Below are positions 9,592 to 19,081 of a stretch of 64,000 nt of DNA, piece after piece (position 1 is the first letter of the stretch; each line of letters opens with the position of its first letter). Under the pieces are notes generated by a model. The model worked only from the letters and a program-made list of their open reading frames with translations. It ran no database searches and was not told where the DNA came from. Position numbers and translations under genes: made by a program. The stretch comes from DAINPP01 sp963667315 (GTDB taxonomy: Bacteria; Thermotogota; Thermotogae; MWEM01), in the NCBI GenBank assembly GCA_963667315.1, contig OY763325.1:620001-684000 (forward strand). The letters run 5' to 3'.

Positions 9592-10691
9592 AATGTCATG
9601 GTTGTGGTGTGGAATTACAAAGTGAATTTCCAAATAAAATCGGGTATGTCCCTGAAAGATCTTTGATTGAGAGATCAGATCCAATTTGTCAGAGATGCTA
9701 TAAAATCAAACATTATGGGAAAAACATTTCTCCGGAAGTTGTGCATTATACGTTATCCGATTTGAAACAGGTTGCAAAAGAATGTAAAAAGACTTTTGTA
9801 GTCGTTGATTTGCTTGATATAAACGGAACCTGGAACAAGGAAATAAAAAAAGTGATTGGCAATGACTATACCATACTTCTTAATAAATTTGATTTGATAC
9901 CAAAGATCATTTCATCATCTCAAATTGTGGAATGGTTTTCGGAAGTCTTCAATATTCCTGCAGTAAAAATCATTCCTGTCAGCAGTCTTAACGGTTTTGG
10001 AATAAAGAAGGTTCTTGATAGGATGGAGAAATGCGGGAAGTGCTGTCTTACAGGAGCTACCAATGTTGGGAAATCCACTCTTTTAAATAGAATTCTGACT
10101 TCCCAACGAAACTGGAATCCAAAAATTGAAATTGACACGTCTACGGCAAGTGATTTTTCCGGTACAACATTGGGACGAGTTAAGAGAACTTTAAAAAACG
10201 GAACGATAATAATTGATACACCTGGTTTAGAAATCCCAAATCGAATGATGCAGTGTGTTGAACCTGAATATAGACATTTGATATTTCAAACAGATAAACT
10301 GACAAGACAAACTCATAAACTCGAAGAAGGTCAGACACTTTTTTTTGGCGGATTATGCAGGATAGATATCCTTGATAATGAAGAAGGAAAGGTTCCTATT
10401 TTTCAGATATTTTCAGGGCACAATGTTAAATATCACAAGACATCTACTGAGAAAGCCGATTCAATACACAAAAAACATTTTGGGAAATTGTTACAACCGC
10501 CATTTGAAGAGAAACAAGTATCAGATTATCAATGGGAAACCAGGCGTTTTGTTGTGAAAGCCGGTGAAGATCTCGTGATATCGGGTTTGGGTTGGATTAA
10601 TGTAAAGAGAGGCCCTTTAAAAGTTGATTTACATTTTCCAGAATTAATAGCTGTAGAAATCAGGAAAGCTATTTTTCATAAAGAACGTTAA
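9588..10691 (+). CDS. yqeH: ribosome-assembly GTPase YqeH
   Basis: Circularly permuted GTPase needed in Bacillus for 30S subunit assembly. A zinc finger (CHGCG then CQRCYK) lies in the first 45 residues. The GTPase motifs run in permuted order: G4 NKFD near 102, G5 SSLNG near 133, G1 GATNVGKST near 158, G3 DTPG near 210. A C-terminal domain follows with RRFVVKAGEDLVISGLG, thought to bind RNA or peptide. 367 residues matches the family. The gene begins inside the last codons of the YqeG-like gene, as in the yqeG-yqeH pair of Firmicutes. Confidence 0.92.
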   Translation: MKCHGCGVELQSEFPNKIGYVPERSLIERSDPICQRCYKIKHYGKNISPEVVHYTLSDLKQVAKECKKTFVVVDLLDINGTWNKEIKKVIGNDYTILLNKFDLIPKIISSSQIVEWFSEVFNIPAVKIIPVSSLNGFGIKKVLDRMEKCGKCCLTGATNVGKSTLLNRILTSQRNWNPKIEIDTSTASDFSGTTLGRVKRTLKNGTIIIDTPGLEIPNRMMQCVEPEYRHLIFQTDKLTRQTHKLEEGQTLFFGGLCRIDILDNEEGKVPIFQIFSGHNVKYHKTSTEKADSIHKKHFGKLLQPPFEEKQVSDYQWETRRFVVKAGEDLVISGLGWINVKRGPLKVDLHFPELIAVEIRKAIFHKER

Positions 10692-10753
10692 TGATATAAA
10701 AATAATTGCCGATAAATGATTGTATAAATATAGATTCCAGGGAGGGGATCTCG

Positions 10754-11104
10754 ATGAATATTAATGTAGACAACAAGATTCAATCTTTTGATGTTGCGAG
10801 GACAGATAACATTAGAAGTACAAATCAAAATCATGAGAAGCACGAAACAGTAAAGCAAGAGGTAAAAGATTCAAAAAAAGTAGATGTTGCCATTCAGGAT
10901 TTTGAGACTGGAATAAAAGCTCTTGAAGAACTTTATAACGGTGAATTAAGGATAGAGTTTGATAAGGAAGCCGATATGAAGGTTGTAAGGATTGTCGACA
11001 GGGATAACGGTGAAGTTATCAAAGAAATTCCACCTGAATCCATGGTAGAGCTTTCAAAAAAAATCAATGAAATGATTGGTATTTTATTTGATGAGATGGC
11101 CTAA
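10754..11104 (+). CDS. flaG: flagellar protein FlaG
   Basis: 116 residues. The C-terminal half carries the FlaG signature, IVDRDNGEVIKEIPPE, followed by an amphipathic helix; the N-terminal half is polar and low-complexity. FlaG sits beside fliD in many flagellated bacteria and influences filament length. I chose the ATG at 10754, preceded by GGGAGGGG at 7 to 8 bases, over an in-frame TTG at 10706 that has no ribosome site. First gene of the flaG-fliD pair, 32 bases before fliD. Confidence 0.87.
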   Translation: MNINVDNKIQSFDVARTDNIRSTNQNHEKHETVKQEVKDSKKVDVAIQDFETGIKALEELYNGELRIEFDKEADMKVVRIVDRDNGEVIKEIPPESMVELSKKINEMIGILFDEMA

Positions 11105-11136
11105 ATAAAATACCACTATAAGCAGGTGAAAATAAA

Positions 11137-14055
11137 ATGTCAACGGATTATCTTTCTTATTTAAGCAATTCTCAACAAAGCCGTATGCATATGGCTGGTG
11201 CTGCGTCTGGAATTGATATTAATTCTATGATAGATGCTGAAATGACAAAGCTCTCTGAACCGGTTACAAAGCTAAAAGAAGAGGAAGAGACTTTAACAAA
11301 CAGACAAACTGCGTTGCAGCTTGTGGGGGATAAGTTGGATGATTTTAGAGCGTTTGTGAACGATTGGAAACTTCAATCTAATTTTTTTCATAATGATGCA
11401 ACTTCGTCAGATGAGAATGTTTTAACGGTTTCTACAAGTGGTTCAATTCAAGACACAACTTTCAATGTAACAATTGATAATCTCTCTAAAAGTCAATCCT
11501 ACTATTCAACTTCTTCGGTTTCGGCAGAAAGTACAACAAAGCTTGAAAACCTTGGAGGTACAGGCAATGGAATCACAGGTTCCGGTACGCTTTCGGTTAA
11601 TGTGAATGGACAGAGTTATTCCGTTGATTATTACAAAGGCAATACGCTTGAAGAGATTACTGAACAGATCGAAAATCTTGATGATAATCTTCAAGTTTAT
11701 GCGGTTAATTCAAGTGACGGTATGAAGATATTCTTTTCTGGTGTAGATGCCAGTGTTAATCTTCAAATTAGTGATTCCGGTACTTTACTGGAGTCTCTGA
11801 ATATGACTGAATCATTCAAATCAGGTGGTTTTGTTCTTGGGGATCCGACGGCAACTATGGATGAGATGGGTATTAATTCTGGCCAACTAACGGTTAGTAT
11901 TGATGGGACAGATTATACACTTGATTACGATGCTGCAACTGATGATTTTGATCAATGGATTACTGACATCTATGCAGACCCGACAAACGAGGCTTTACTT
12001 GAAAAAGTCAGTATCTATTATGGTTCTAACGGGCAAACCGGAGATAATCAGGCTTTTAAGTTTTTCATCAATGCAAAAAATCCCGAGAGTGAATTATCAA
12101 TATCTGAAAGCGGTGCGGGTAATATGCTGGAGATGATGCGTTTTTATGAAACGTATGCTTCTGCTGAAAGAGTATCCGGAGCTTCTACCGATATTTTGGA
12201 TACTTTTGGTATGACAACAGATGCAGAATTGACTTTTACTATTGGCGGTATGGATTATGCTGTTGCTTATGATATTTCAGCCGACACTTTAAATGATATC
12301 GTTTCGGATATTAACAGTGATGTGAATATCAATGGAACTGTGCTTGCTTCAGTTATAGATAACGGTTCCGGTGATGTTCAACTTGTTCTATCGGGAATTG
12401 ATGAAACATCAGACTTTGAACTTTCTGATTCTGGGGAGTTGTTAAGGACTTTTAAATTAACCGAAGAATATGAATCGACCTCGACCGTTTCGGGAGCGAG
12501 TGGTGATACATTGGAATCACTTGGTGTAACTGGAGATAGCGGAAAACTCACTGTAAATATTGATGGAAATTACAGGTATATAAATTATGATTCTTCTGCA
12601 ACAGGAGATACATTAGATGATTTGGTAGCGAAAATTAATGCTGCTGACAGCAGATTGTATGCTACTGTCGTTGATTCGGGAGGGAACCTTACCTTAAAGA
12701 TTGGCAGTACAGATCCTGATGTTGATATTTCATTAAGTGATTCTGGAGAGGTTCTTGATACGTTTAATATATCAACAGATGAAACAGCGGGGCATCATTC
12801 AAACGGTCATTCTGAAGCCGGATATACGGATAGCGGGTTTCAGGAAGCTGTACAGGCAAAAGCTACCGTAGATTTCGGTGGTATTACAACGGAGATTACC
12901 AGTGATACAAATACTTTCTCCAACGTTCTTCAAGGTATTAGTTTTACCGCTCGACAGGAAAGTGCAACGCCGATCACAGTAACCGTTACTCAAAACATTG
13001 AAGAAACAAAGGAACATATACAGGAATTTGTTGATGAGTACAACTCATTGATGGATTATCTATATGTAAGGCTTTATGATGAAGAAGATCAGGTTCAAAC
13101 ATCATCAAGCGCGTCCGACTCTTCGGATGATGAAGAGGATTCTGAAGATGAGGCGTTAAAAGGTGTTCTCGTTGGAGATTCAACTTTAAAAGATATATTT
13201 AATGAACTAAAAGGAATGGCATATCAGGATCTTGATTCAAGTGGACTTGAAGTTTATTATTCAAACTCTTTAAATGGTAGTGCGGCTTCTACATTAGATG
13301 ATTTGGGAGTCAGTTTGCCTTCCGGAACAGATGGGACGTTAACTATTCATGTTGATGGTTTTACAAATCCAATTGAATTAACCTACTCCGAATCAGACAC
13401 AGTGCAGGATATCATAGACAGACTTGCACAGTTTAGTGATTACAATGTCAATGCAAGTATTGTAGAAGATGGGAATGGGAGTTTTGCATTCAAACTCTCA
13501 AGTCCAAATGATATCATTGTTACTGATAGTACAACGACTACTTACAGTGGATTAAAGAATATACTTTTATCTAATCATAGCGATACGTCATTGAAGTACG
13601 ACTTTTTAACCGATATCGGTTTGGGTGCTTCAGATGGCTTCAACGATTATCAGGATTCATATAGAAATATTCAACGCGGACGCCTTGTGATCAACGATTA
13701 TCTTTTAGAAGAGGCGTTGATGAATAATTCAGATGCTGTATGGGAGACTTTTGGGATATCCGAAACAGTTGCAGGTATTGAAGTTACAGGTTTTGCTACA
13801 AATCTAACGGATAAAATATATGAATATAATAAATTTAATACCGGTAAGCTTCAAAGAATTATCGGATTCAGTGGAACAATTAATGAAGAAATTCGTCGTA
13901 TTAACAGCGAAATAGTCGATTGGTCTTCGAAGCTGAACAGAAAGTTTGAAGCTTTATGGAAAAAATATTCTGCAATGGAGCAAACTATCAGTAATTTAAA
14001 CGCACAGAGTTCTGCTCTTCAGTCTGCATTTACTAATATGAACGGAGGCAGCTAG
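11137..14055 (+). CDS. fliD: flagellar filament cap FliD, enlarged by repeats
   Basis: Hook-associated protein 2, the cap that folds flagellin at the filament tip. At 972 residues it is about twice the usual size. The N-terminal FliD domain begins MAGAASGIDINSMID and the C-terminal coiled coil is canonical (YNKFNTGKLQRIIGFSG onward). Between them lie about four consecutive units of about 105 residues (roughly 126-230, 232-344, 345-449, 450-552) and a fifth further on (710-808). Each unit follows the pattern LGV/GMx-G-LTVxIDG-xxYxxxYD, a 'DxIxxIN' helix, then ISDSG...LL. They resemble flagellin hook IN motifs. A short acidic Ser/Asp/Glu stretch lies near 655. Ends one base before tlyA and carries its ribosome site. 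Confidence 0.9.
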   Translation: MSTDYLSYLSNSQQSRMHMAGAASGIDINSMIDAEMTKLSEPVTKLKEEEETLTNRQTALQLVGDKLDDFRAFVNDWKLQSNFFHNDATSSDENVLTVSTSGSIQDTTFNVTIDNLSKSQSYYSTSSVSAESTTKLENLGGTGNGITGSGTLSVNVNGQSYSVDYYKGNTLEEITEQIENLDDNLQVYAVNSSDGMKIFFSGVDASVNLQISDSGTLLESLNMTESFKSGGFVLGDPTATMDEMGINSGQLTVSIDGTDYTLDYDAATDDFDQWITDIYADPTNEALLEKVSIYYGSNGQTGDNQAFKFFINAKNPESELSISESGAGNMLEMMRFYETYASAERVSGASTDILDTFGMTTDAELTFTIGGMDYAVAYDISADTLNDIVSDINSDVNINGTVLASVIDNGSGDVQLVLSGIDETSDFELSDSGELLRTFKLTEEYESTSTVSGASGDTLESLGVTGDSGKLTVNIDGNYRYINYDSSATGDTLDDLVAKINAADSRLYATVVDSGGNLTLKIGSTDPDVDISLSDSGEVLDTFNISTDETAGHHSNGHSEAGYTDSGFQEAVQAKATVDFGGITTEITSDTNTFSNVLQGISFTARQESATPITVTVTQNIEETKEHIQEFVDEYNSLMDYLYVRLYDEEDQVQTSSSASDSSDDEEDSEDEALKGVLVGDSTLKDIFNELKGMAYQDLDSSGLEVYYSNSLNGSAASTLDDLGVSLPSGTDGTLTIHVDGFTNPIELTYSESDTVQDIIDRLAQFSDYNVNASIVEDGNGSFAFKLSSPNDIIVTDSTTTTYSGLKNILLSNHSDTSLKYDFLTDIGLGASDGFNDYQDSYRNIQRGRLVINDYLLEEALMNNSDAVWETFGISETVAGIEVTGFATNLTDKIYEYNKFNTGKLQRIIGFSGTINEEIRRINSEIVDWSSKLNRKFEALWKKYSAMEQTISNLNAQSSALQSAFTNMNGGS

Positions 14056-14056
14056 A

Positions 14057-14866
14057 ATTAAAAAGGATAATCAGTCAAATAAGAAAAACAAAAGACTCGA
14101 TCAGCTTTTAGTTGATCGAGGCTTTTTTTCATCAAGAACGCGTGCTAACTCTGAAATATTACTTGGAAATGTTATTGTTAATGAAGAAAAAATCACAAAA
14201 TCAGGAAAAAGATTTCCCGATGATTGTGCAATAAGGCTAAAAAAAATTTCAATTCCATATGTTAGCAGAGGCGCCTTAAAATTAAAAAAAGCTTTTGATT
14301 CTTTTAATATCAACGTTAAAGATAACATTTGCATTGACCTTGGGGCATCAACAGGGGGATTTACAGAAATTCTTTTACTCAACGGTGCAAAAAAAGTATA
14401 TTCTGTTGATGTTGGATATGGACAATTGCATTGGAATCTTAGAAATGATGACAGGGTTTATGTGATGGAAAAGACAAATGCAAGATACTTGAAAAGGACT
14501 GATTTTAAAGAAGATATTGACTTTATCACTGGTGATCTGTCATTTATTTCACTAACGCTTATACTTCCTGTTGTGAAAGAGCTTCTTTCCCCTTCAGGAA
14601 CCGGTGTGTTTTTAATAAAACCTCAATTTGAGCTTGAAAAGAACAAAAATATAAAAGGAATTGTGAAAAATAATATGTTTAGATATGAGGCAGTTGAAAA
14701 TATCATAGAATTTTGCAAAGAAATCAAAATAACACCGGAAGAATTTGAAATATCGCCTATCAAAGGACCAAAAGGTAACATCGAGTATTTACTGAAAATA
14801 TCGACTCCATATAAAATTGAAAACATAATAGATATTGAAAAAATAAAAGAAAATTTTACTGATTGA
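14057..14866 (+). CDS. tlyA: TlyA family rRNA 2'-O-methyltransferase, ATT start
   Basis: Methyltransferase of the TlyA/FtsJ type, which modifies 16S and 23S rRNA riboses. S4 RNA-binding domain first (RLDQLLVDRGFFSSRTRAN), then the Rossmann methyltransferase with DLGASTGGFTE and VDVGYGQLHW. At 269 residues it has full family length. The frame has a stop at 14039 and no ATG, GTG or TTG before a TTG at 14426 that would remove the S4 domain and the SAM site. The ATT at 14057 has GGAGG (14044-14048) 8 bases upstream and gives the expected N-terminus, so I take ATT as the start. It lies one base after the fliD stop, so coupling to fliD translation is likely. Confidence 0.88.
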   Translation: MKKDNQSNKKNKRLDQLLVDRGFFSSRTRANSEILLGNVIVNEEKITKSGKRFPDDCAIRLKKISIPYVSRGALKLKKAFDSFNINVKDNICIDLGASTGGFTEILLLNGAKKVYSVDVGYGQLHWNLRNDDRVYVMEKTNARYLKRTDFKEDIDFITGDLSFISLTLILPVVKELLSPSGTGVFLIKPQFELEKNKNIKGIVKNNMFRYEAVENIIEFCKEIKITPEEFEISPIKGPKGNIEYLLKISTPYKIENIIDIEKIKENFTD

Positions 14867-14878
14867 GGGGATTTTGTT

Positions 14879-17275
14879 TTGAAAAAAATTAATTATGAGG
14901 ATCTAATATTATTCAATGATAATGATTTTAATTTCGCTGAGGAGTACAATCAAGAATTTGATTGTACGAAGGCACATGAAAGAGCATTTGAGGCTATGCA
15001 GGCAGGATTTGAGATAACATCCCGTGACTATAATATTTTTGTAGTCGGAGATACCGGCACCGGAAGACGCACTTTTGTCAGACAAACCGTCAGAGATGTG
15101 GCAAAGGATAAAGAAACAGCATTAGATTGGATATACGTGTATAATTTTGATGATCAATGGAGTCCTCTTGCAATTTCTTTAAAACCGGGAGATGCCAAAA
15201 AAGTTGGGAAAGATATTGAAAAACTTCTAGAAGAAACAATGAAAGCTCTCGACAACTTATTTGAAAGTGATCTTTACCAGGAAAAATCACAAGAATTAAA
15301 ACACGAATATGATGAAAAACAAAAAGTATTATGGGATAAAATCAATGAGCAAGCTAATGAACTTAATTTTCAGCTTAAGGCTGCACCAAATGGAATAATG
15401 ACGATTCCTGTGAAGGATAATAAGCAAATTGACGAAGAAGAAATGCTTTTATTTGATAAAACCGAAAAGGATCTATATGATGCAAATCAAATCAAAGTAA
15501 AACAACTTGTAGAAGGCTATCTTCATAAATCAAGGATAATTAGTAACGAATATCAGGAGGAAGCTGAGAAATTAAATTCTGAAAGTGCTGAATTTACTTT
15601 GAATCCTCTCTTTATGAAACTTGAGAAAAAATACAAGCAATATGATGAATTGGTTGAATATTTTAAAAATGTCAGACAAGATTTAATTGATAATCTTATG
15701 ATTATTATGGGGGAAGATCAAGAAGCAGCATTGAAATTATTTGGTGCCTATCAGATCAATGTCTTTGTAGACAATGCTAAATTAAAAGGGGCTCCTATAA
15801 TATTTGAATTGAATCCAACTTACTCCAACCTATTTGGAAAGATTGAGTATTTATCAAGGAACTCTTATCTTTATACTGATCATACACTCATCAAAGCGGG
15901 TTCTTGTCATCGTGCAAATGGTGGGTACATAATTATTGAGGCAAAAGATATACTCAAAGATGTCTATGTTTGGGATACCTTAAAAAAAATTCTATATTCA
16001 GAAAAAATAAATGTAGAAAATATCGAAAGTAGAAGTGGTTATTCATCACTGGCAACTATAAAACCAAATTGTATTCCTCTTAATTTAAAAGTTATCCTCA
16101 TAGGTGATCCGTACATGTATGATATGCTTTACGATTTGGATCCTGATTTCGAAAAACTTTTCAGAATCAAAGCCGAGTTTGATTTTGAATTAGATAATAC
16201 TGTGGAAAATCAAAAGATCATACTTTCTTTTATAAAAAGTGTGATAGAAGAAAAGAATCTAGCGAAAATTGATAAATCAGGCGTTAAATCAATCTTCTCC
16301 TATTTGTTAAGACTTTCCGGGGCTAGAAAAAAATTATCTTCTTATTTTAATAAAATTTCAGACCTACTAATCGAAGCATCCAGACACGCTTTTAAGACAA
16401 AAGCAAAGATCATTAATGCTTCTATCGTAGAATTAACACTTAAATCGAAAGAAAAAAGAGTTAGTCTTGAAAGAGAAAAAATTGATGAGATGATAAAAGA
16501 TGAACAGATTATCATCCATACTGAAGGTGAAAAGATAGGTCAGGTTAATGGATTAAGTGTACTTAATACCGGAGATTATGTATTCGGTGTGCCGGCAAGG
16601 ATAACGTCAGAATATTCTATTGGAAATTCCGGAATTGTCGATATTCAAAGAGAAGTAGATATGAGTGGAAAAATATTTAAAAAAGCGGTATTGACACTTG
16701 AAAGTTTTTTTGAAGCGAGATATGCAAAGGATTTCCCACTTTCCGTAAAGGTAACGACTTCTTTTGAACAGACATATGGTGAGGTAGATGGAGATAGTGC
16801 CACTGTTGCCGAAACTATTTCATTAATATCTGCAATTAGTGAAATTCCTGTTAAACAAGGGATTGCAATTACAGGTTCAATGAGTTTAAAAGGTGAAGTA
16901 CAGACTGTAGGCGGTATTACAGAAAAAGTTGAAGGCTTTTTCAGAATCTGTAAGTTACACGGGTTGAATGGCGAACAAGGTGTAATTATTCCTAAAGGGA
17001 ATTTTGATTCGCTTATCCTTAGCGATGAAATTTTAGAAGCTGTAAAAAGTAATACTTTTACTTTATGGACTGTTGAAACAATAGAAGAAGCTATGGAAAT
17101 AATCATGGGGAAAAAAGCAGGTGTAAAGAATAAAAAAGGTAATTTTCCGCGAGGAAGTATTAATTATCAATTGATAAAAAAATTATTGGAAAATCATAAA
17201 AAAATACAGGAAGAAAGTGAACATGATAGCGATCATGGTACTGAATTGAAAAAGGTTTCTGAGGACAAAAATTAA
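14879..17275 (+). CDS. Lon-related ATP-dependent protease (AAA_32 type)
   Basis: 798-residue protease of the Lon-related group with an N-terminal P-loop domain and a C-terminal Lon proteolytic domain. The P-loop reads VVGDTGTGRRT, with Arg where classic Walker A has Lys, as I recall for this subfamily. A long charged helical insert runs about 110-290. The Ser-Lys dyad is present: Ser about 640 in VDGDSATVAE and Lys about 683 in GGITEKVEG. The last 40 residues are Lys/Glu/Asp-rich. TTG start 8 bases after GAGGGG. Cytoplasmic; substrates unknown. It is 12 bases after tlyA, in the flagellar stretch. Confidence 0.88.
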   Translation: MKKINYEDLILFNDNDFNFAEEYNQEFDCTKAHERAFEAMQAGFEITSRDYNIFVVGDTGTGRRTFVRQTVRDVAKDKETALDWIYVYNFDDQWSPLAISLKPGDAKKVGKDIEKLLEETMKALDNLFESDLYQEKSQELKHEYDEKQKVLWDKINEQANELNFQLKAAPNGIMTIPVKDNKQIDEEEMLLFDKTEKDLYDANQIKVKQLVEGYLHKSRIISNEYQEEAEKLNSESAEFTLNPLFMKLEKKYKQYDELVEYFKNVRQDLIDNLMIIMGEDQEAALKLFGAYQINVFVDNAKLKGAPIIFELNPTYSNLFGKIEYLSRNSYLYTDHTLIKAGSCHRANGGYIIIEAKDILKDVYVWDTLKKILYSEKINVENIESRSGYSSLATIKPNCIPLNLKVILIGDPYMYDMLYDLDPDFEKLFRIKAEFDFELDNTVENQKIILSFIKSVIEEKNLAKIDKSGVKSIFSYLLRLSGARKKLSSYFNKISDLLIEASRHAFKTKAKIINASIVELTLKSKEKRVSLEREKIDEMIKDEQIIIHTEGEKIGQVNGLSVLNTGDYVFGVPARITSEYSIGNSGIVDIQREVDMSGKIFKKAVLTLESFFEARYAKDFPLSVKVTTSFEQTYGEVDGDSATVAETISLISAISEIPVKQGIAITGSMSLKGEVQTVGGITEKVEGFFRICKLHGLNGEQGVIIPKGNFDSLILSDEILEAVKSNTFTLWTVETIEEAMEIIMGKKAGVKNKKGNFPRGSINYQLIKKLLENHKKIQEESEHDSDHGTELKKVSEDKN

Positions 17276-17312
17276 CAAAACTGGGGATTTTCAACTGTAT
17301 ACTATTCTATCA

Positions 17313-17321
17313 TGGTATAAT
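17313..17321 (+). promoter_or_regulatory. extended -10 promoter for 17352 gene
   Basis: TGGTATAAT, an extended -10 element, ends 30 bases before the start codon at 17352. No strong -35 is visible, as expected for extended -10 promoters. It probably starts the exported protein-fliW-csrA-gatC-yraN transcript. Confidence 0.6.
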
Positions 17322-17351
17322 TCAGATAAATAAAAAATGGAGGGGTTCTGA

Positions 17352-18083
17352 ATGAAAAGATTATTGTTATTGGGATTATTAATGACTTTGTCGTTGATGA
17401 TATTTGGAGACTGGCTTGTTGAAGTTAAAGTAGAAGGGATGGAATATGAGCATAATGCTCAACTTGAAATGGCATTGCTGCTTGAAACAATCCATAATGA
17501 TGTTGCGCAGTATGACAATACGGATAAATATATCTGGAGAAATCCAGAGAATCCTAACGGTTCTTATAATATTGAAAGATGGGATCAGTTACAGGATTTG
17601 GTTACATCATTACTTCACAGAGAAGGCTATAATTTTGTTGGGATCTATACAAAGAATTGGACAAATGGTAATACGTTAATACCATTTATCTACATAGAAG
17701 ATAGATTTTCTGCACCTGATGCAGAAGGAAATCCAGAGAATATCAGACAGAGAAATTTCGATCTTATAAAGAACGAAAGTCTTCTTGCCAAATCATTTAA
17801 CGATGGTCAAGGTTATTTTACTACTAATGCCAGCAGACTGATTGAAAATGGTTTTGGTAAAAATGAAGCAAGAGACTATCAGCTTGAAGCCGGTGTAAGA
17901 GGCTATTTTGCCTATCCGTTAAAAAATGGTGAAACGACAATAGGTTTGCTTGTAATAGCTACAAAAGAACCTGGTATAACTGAAGATCAGTATTTTAGAA
18001 TTACACAGTATGGAGAAGCTGCTGTTTGGCTTGTTGTTCAAACTGTTGATTTACTTGCTCATCCTGAAAAATTGGGTTATTAA
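17352..18083 (+). CDS. exported protein of unknown function, sensor-like
   Basis: 243 residues with a signal peptide (MKRLLLLGLLMTLSLMIFG). The mature part shows alternating strands and helices and the segment GVRGYFAYPLKNGETTIGLLVIATKEPG, like the core of a Cache/PAS-type ligand-binding domain, but there is no membrane anchor or output domain after it. I do not recognise a named family. ATG start behind GGAGGGG. It is the first gene after an extended -10 promoter and lies 24 bases before fliW, so its expression may be tied to motility; that link is positional only. Confidence 0.6.
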   Translation: MKRLLLLGLLMTLSLMIFGDWLVEVKVEGMEYEHNAQLEMALLLETIHNDVAQYDNTDKYIWRNPENPNGSYNIERWDQLQDLVTSLLHREGYNFVGIYTKNWTNGNTLIPFIYIEDRFSAPDAEGNPENIRQRNFDLIKNESLLAKSFNDGQGYFTTNASRLIENGFGKNEARDYQLEAGVRGYFAYPLKNGETTIGLLVIATKEPGITEDQYFRITQYGEAAVWLVVQTVDLLAHPEKLGY

Positions 18084-18107
18084 TTTAAAATTGGGAGTTG
18101 GAATTCA

Positions 18108-18578
18108 ATGCACTACAAGACTAATATAGGCGAAATAGATTTAGAAGAAAAGGATATAATACTATTTAACGGCGGTTTGCCAGGTTTTGAGAATCTCAGA
18201 AAATTTGCCTTATTTGCACTTGAAGATACAAAACCTGTTCAGTGGCTGGTATCGCTTGAAGATGAAAAGATTTCTCTACCGGTACTGGATCCTTGGATGG
18301 TTATGAGTGATTATAGTATTGATGTTCCTGAAGATATCATATCCCTACTTAAACTAAATGATAAGAATAAATTATTTGTGTTATCAGTTGTGAGGATTCC
18401 AGATTCAAATCCAGAGTCCATGACCATAAATCTTGCGGCTCCGATTCTTATCAATCTTGAAAATAATTTGGGGCTTCAATATATACCACAAACAAGTCAA
18501 TATCATTTGCGTCATTACGTAAAAGAAGAACTTGAACGATCTAAAAAGCTACAAGAAAATCAAAAAGACAGGGACTGA
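18108..18578 (+). CDS. fliW: flagellar assembly factor FliW
   Basis: 156 residues with the FliW pattern: the opening beta-strand segment, GLPGFENLRKFAL near 24-36, and VLSVVRIPD near 100. In Bacillus and others FliW binds flagellin and the CsrA protein, releasing CsrA from flagellin mRNA when flagellin is exported. csrA follows at once, the standard pairing. ATG start preceded by GGGAG. FliW ends 4 bases before the csrA start. Confidence 0.93.
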   Translation: MHYKTNIGEIDLEEKDIILFNGGLPGFENLRKFALFALEDTKPVQWLVSLEDEKISLPVLDPWMVMSDYSIDVPEDIISLLKLNDKNKLFVLSVVRIPDSNPESMTINLAAPILINLENNLGLQYIPQTSQYHLRHYVKEELERSKKLQENQKDRD

Positions 18579-18582
18579 TTCT

Positions 18583-18828
18583 ATGCTCGTTTTGAATAGA
18601 AAGAGTAATGAAGAGATATTTATAGAAACGCCTGAAGGCCGAATTACTTTAAAGGTAATAGATATTGATGGAAAGTTTGTGAAAATTGGAATAGATGCAC
18701 CTAAAACATTTCCCGTTTACAGGGAAGAGTTGTACAAGCAGGTTAATCTAGAAAACAAAGAATCAGTTTCAAAAAGTGAGAACATTAAAAATATATCTGA
18801 TTTATTTAAAGGTTATAATGAAGATTGA
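18583..18828 (+). CDS. csrA: carbon storage regulator CsrA
   Basis: 81-residue RNA-binding translational regulator. MLVLNRKSNEEIFI at the N-terminus and IGIDAPKTFPVYREELY are the core signatures; the C-terminal tail after residue 48 is extended and polar. I chose ATG 18583, giving the standard MLVL start, over a TTG at 18532 inside fliW. Paired with its antagonist fliW. Ends overlapping gatC by 11 bases. Confidence 0.94.
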   Translation: MLVLNRKSNEEIFIETPEGRITLKVIDIDGKFVKIGIDAPKTFPVYREELYKQVNLENKESVSKSENIKNISDLFKGYNED

Positions 18829-19081
18829 TGCTGTTTTGTGTAAACGACTAGAAAAACTATCAAAAATAACCTTTACAGACAAAACAAGTTTAGAATTAAG
18901 GAACGATGTATCTGAATTAATTGAATATTTTGAAAAAGTAAAGCAAACTTCTTTTGAAGATAATACGTTTCTTTATTCTGAAGTGATTTGTTCTCTTTCG
19001 GATTTACGCGAAGATAGATGTATTCAAAATAGTGTCTTTTTGAAGAAAAAGGGGTATGTAATTGTTCCAAAAATATCTTAA
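18818..19081 (+). CDS. gatC: GatC-like amidotransferase subunit
   Basis: 87 residues matching subunit C of the Asp-tRNA(Asn)/Glu-tRNA(Gln) amidotransferase: a helical first half (LEKLSKITF, VSELIEYFEKV), then SDLREDRCIQ and a C-terminal VIVPKI, the usual 'LREDxV ... VPKV' layout. It is a little shorter than the common 95 residues. ATG 18818 is preceded by AAAGG and overlaps csrA. gatA and gatB are not in the window, so the enzyme would be assembled from dispersed genes. Similarity is modest, so this could be an uncharacterised small helical protein. Confidence 0.7.
   Translation: MKIDAVLCKRLEKLSKITFTDKTSLELRNDVSELIEYFEKVKQTSFEDNTFLYSEVICSLSDLREDRCIQNSVFLKKKGYVIVPKIS

Noticed and set aside
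14426..14866. Short 146-residue methyltransferase starting at TTG 14426
   Set aside because: Would remove the S4 domain and SAM site; the frame is open and family-like back to ATT 14057.
16645..17106. 153-codon minus-strand frame
   Set aside because: Antisense to the protease domain of the Lon-like gene; a codon-phase shadow.
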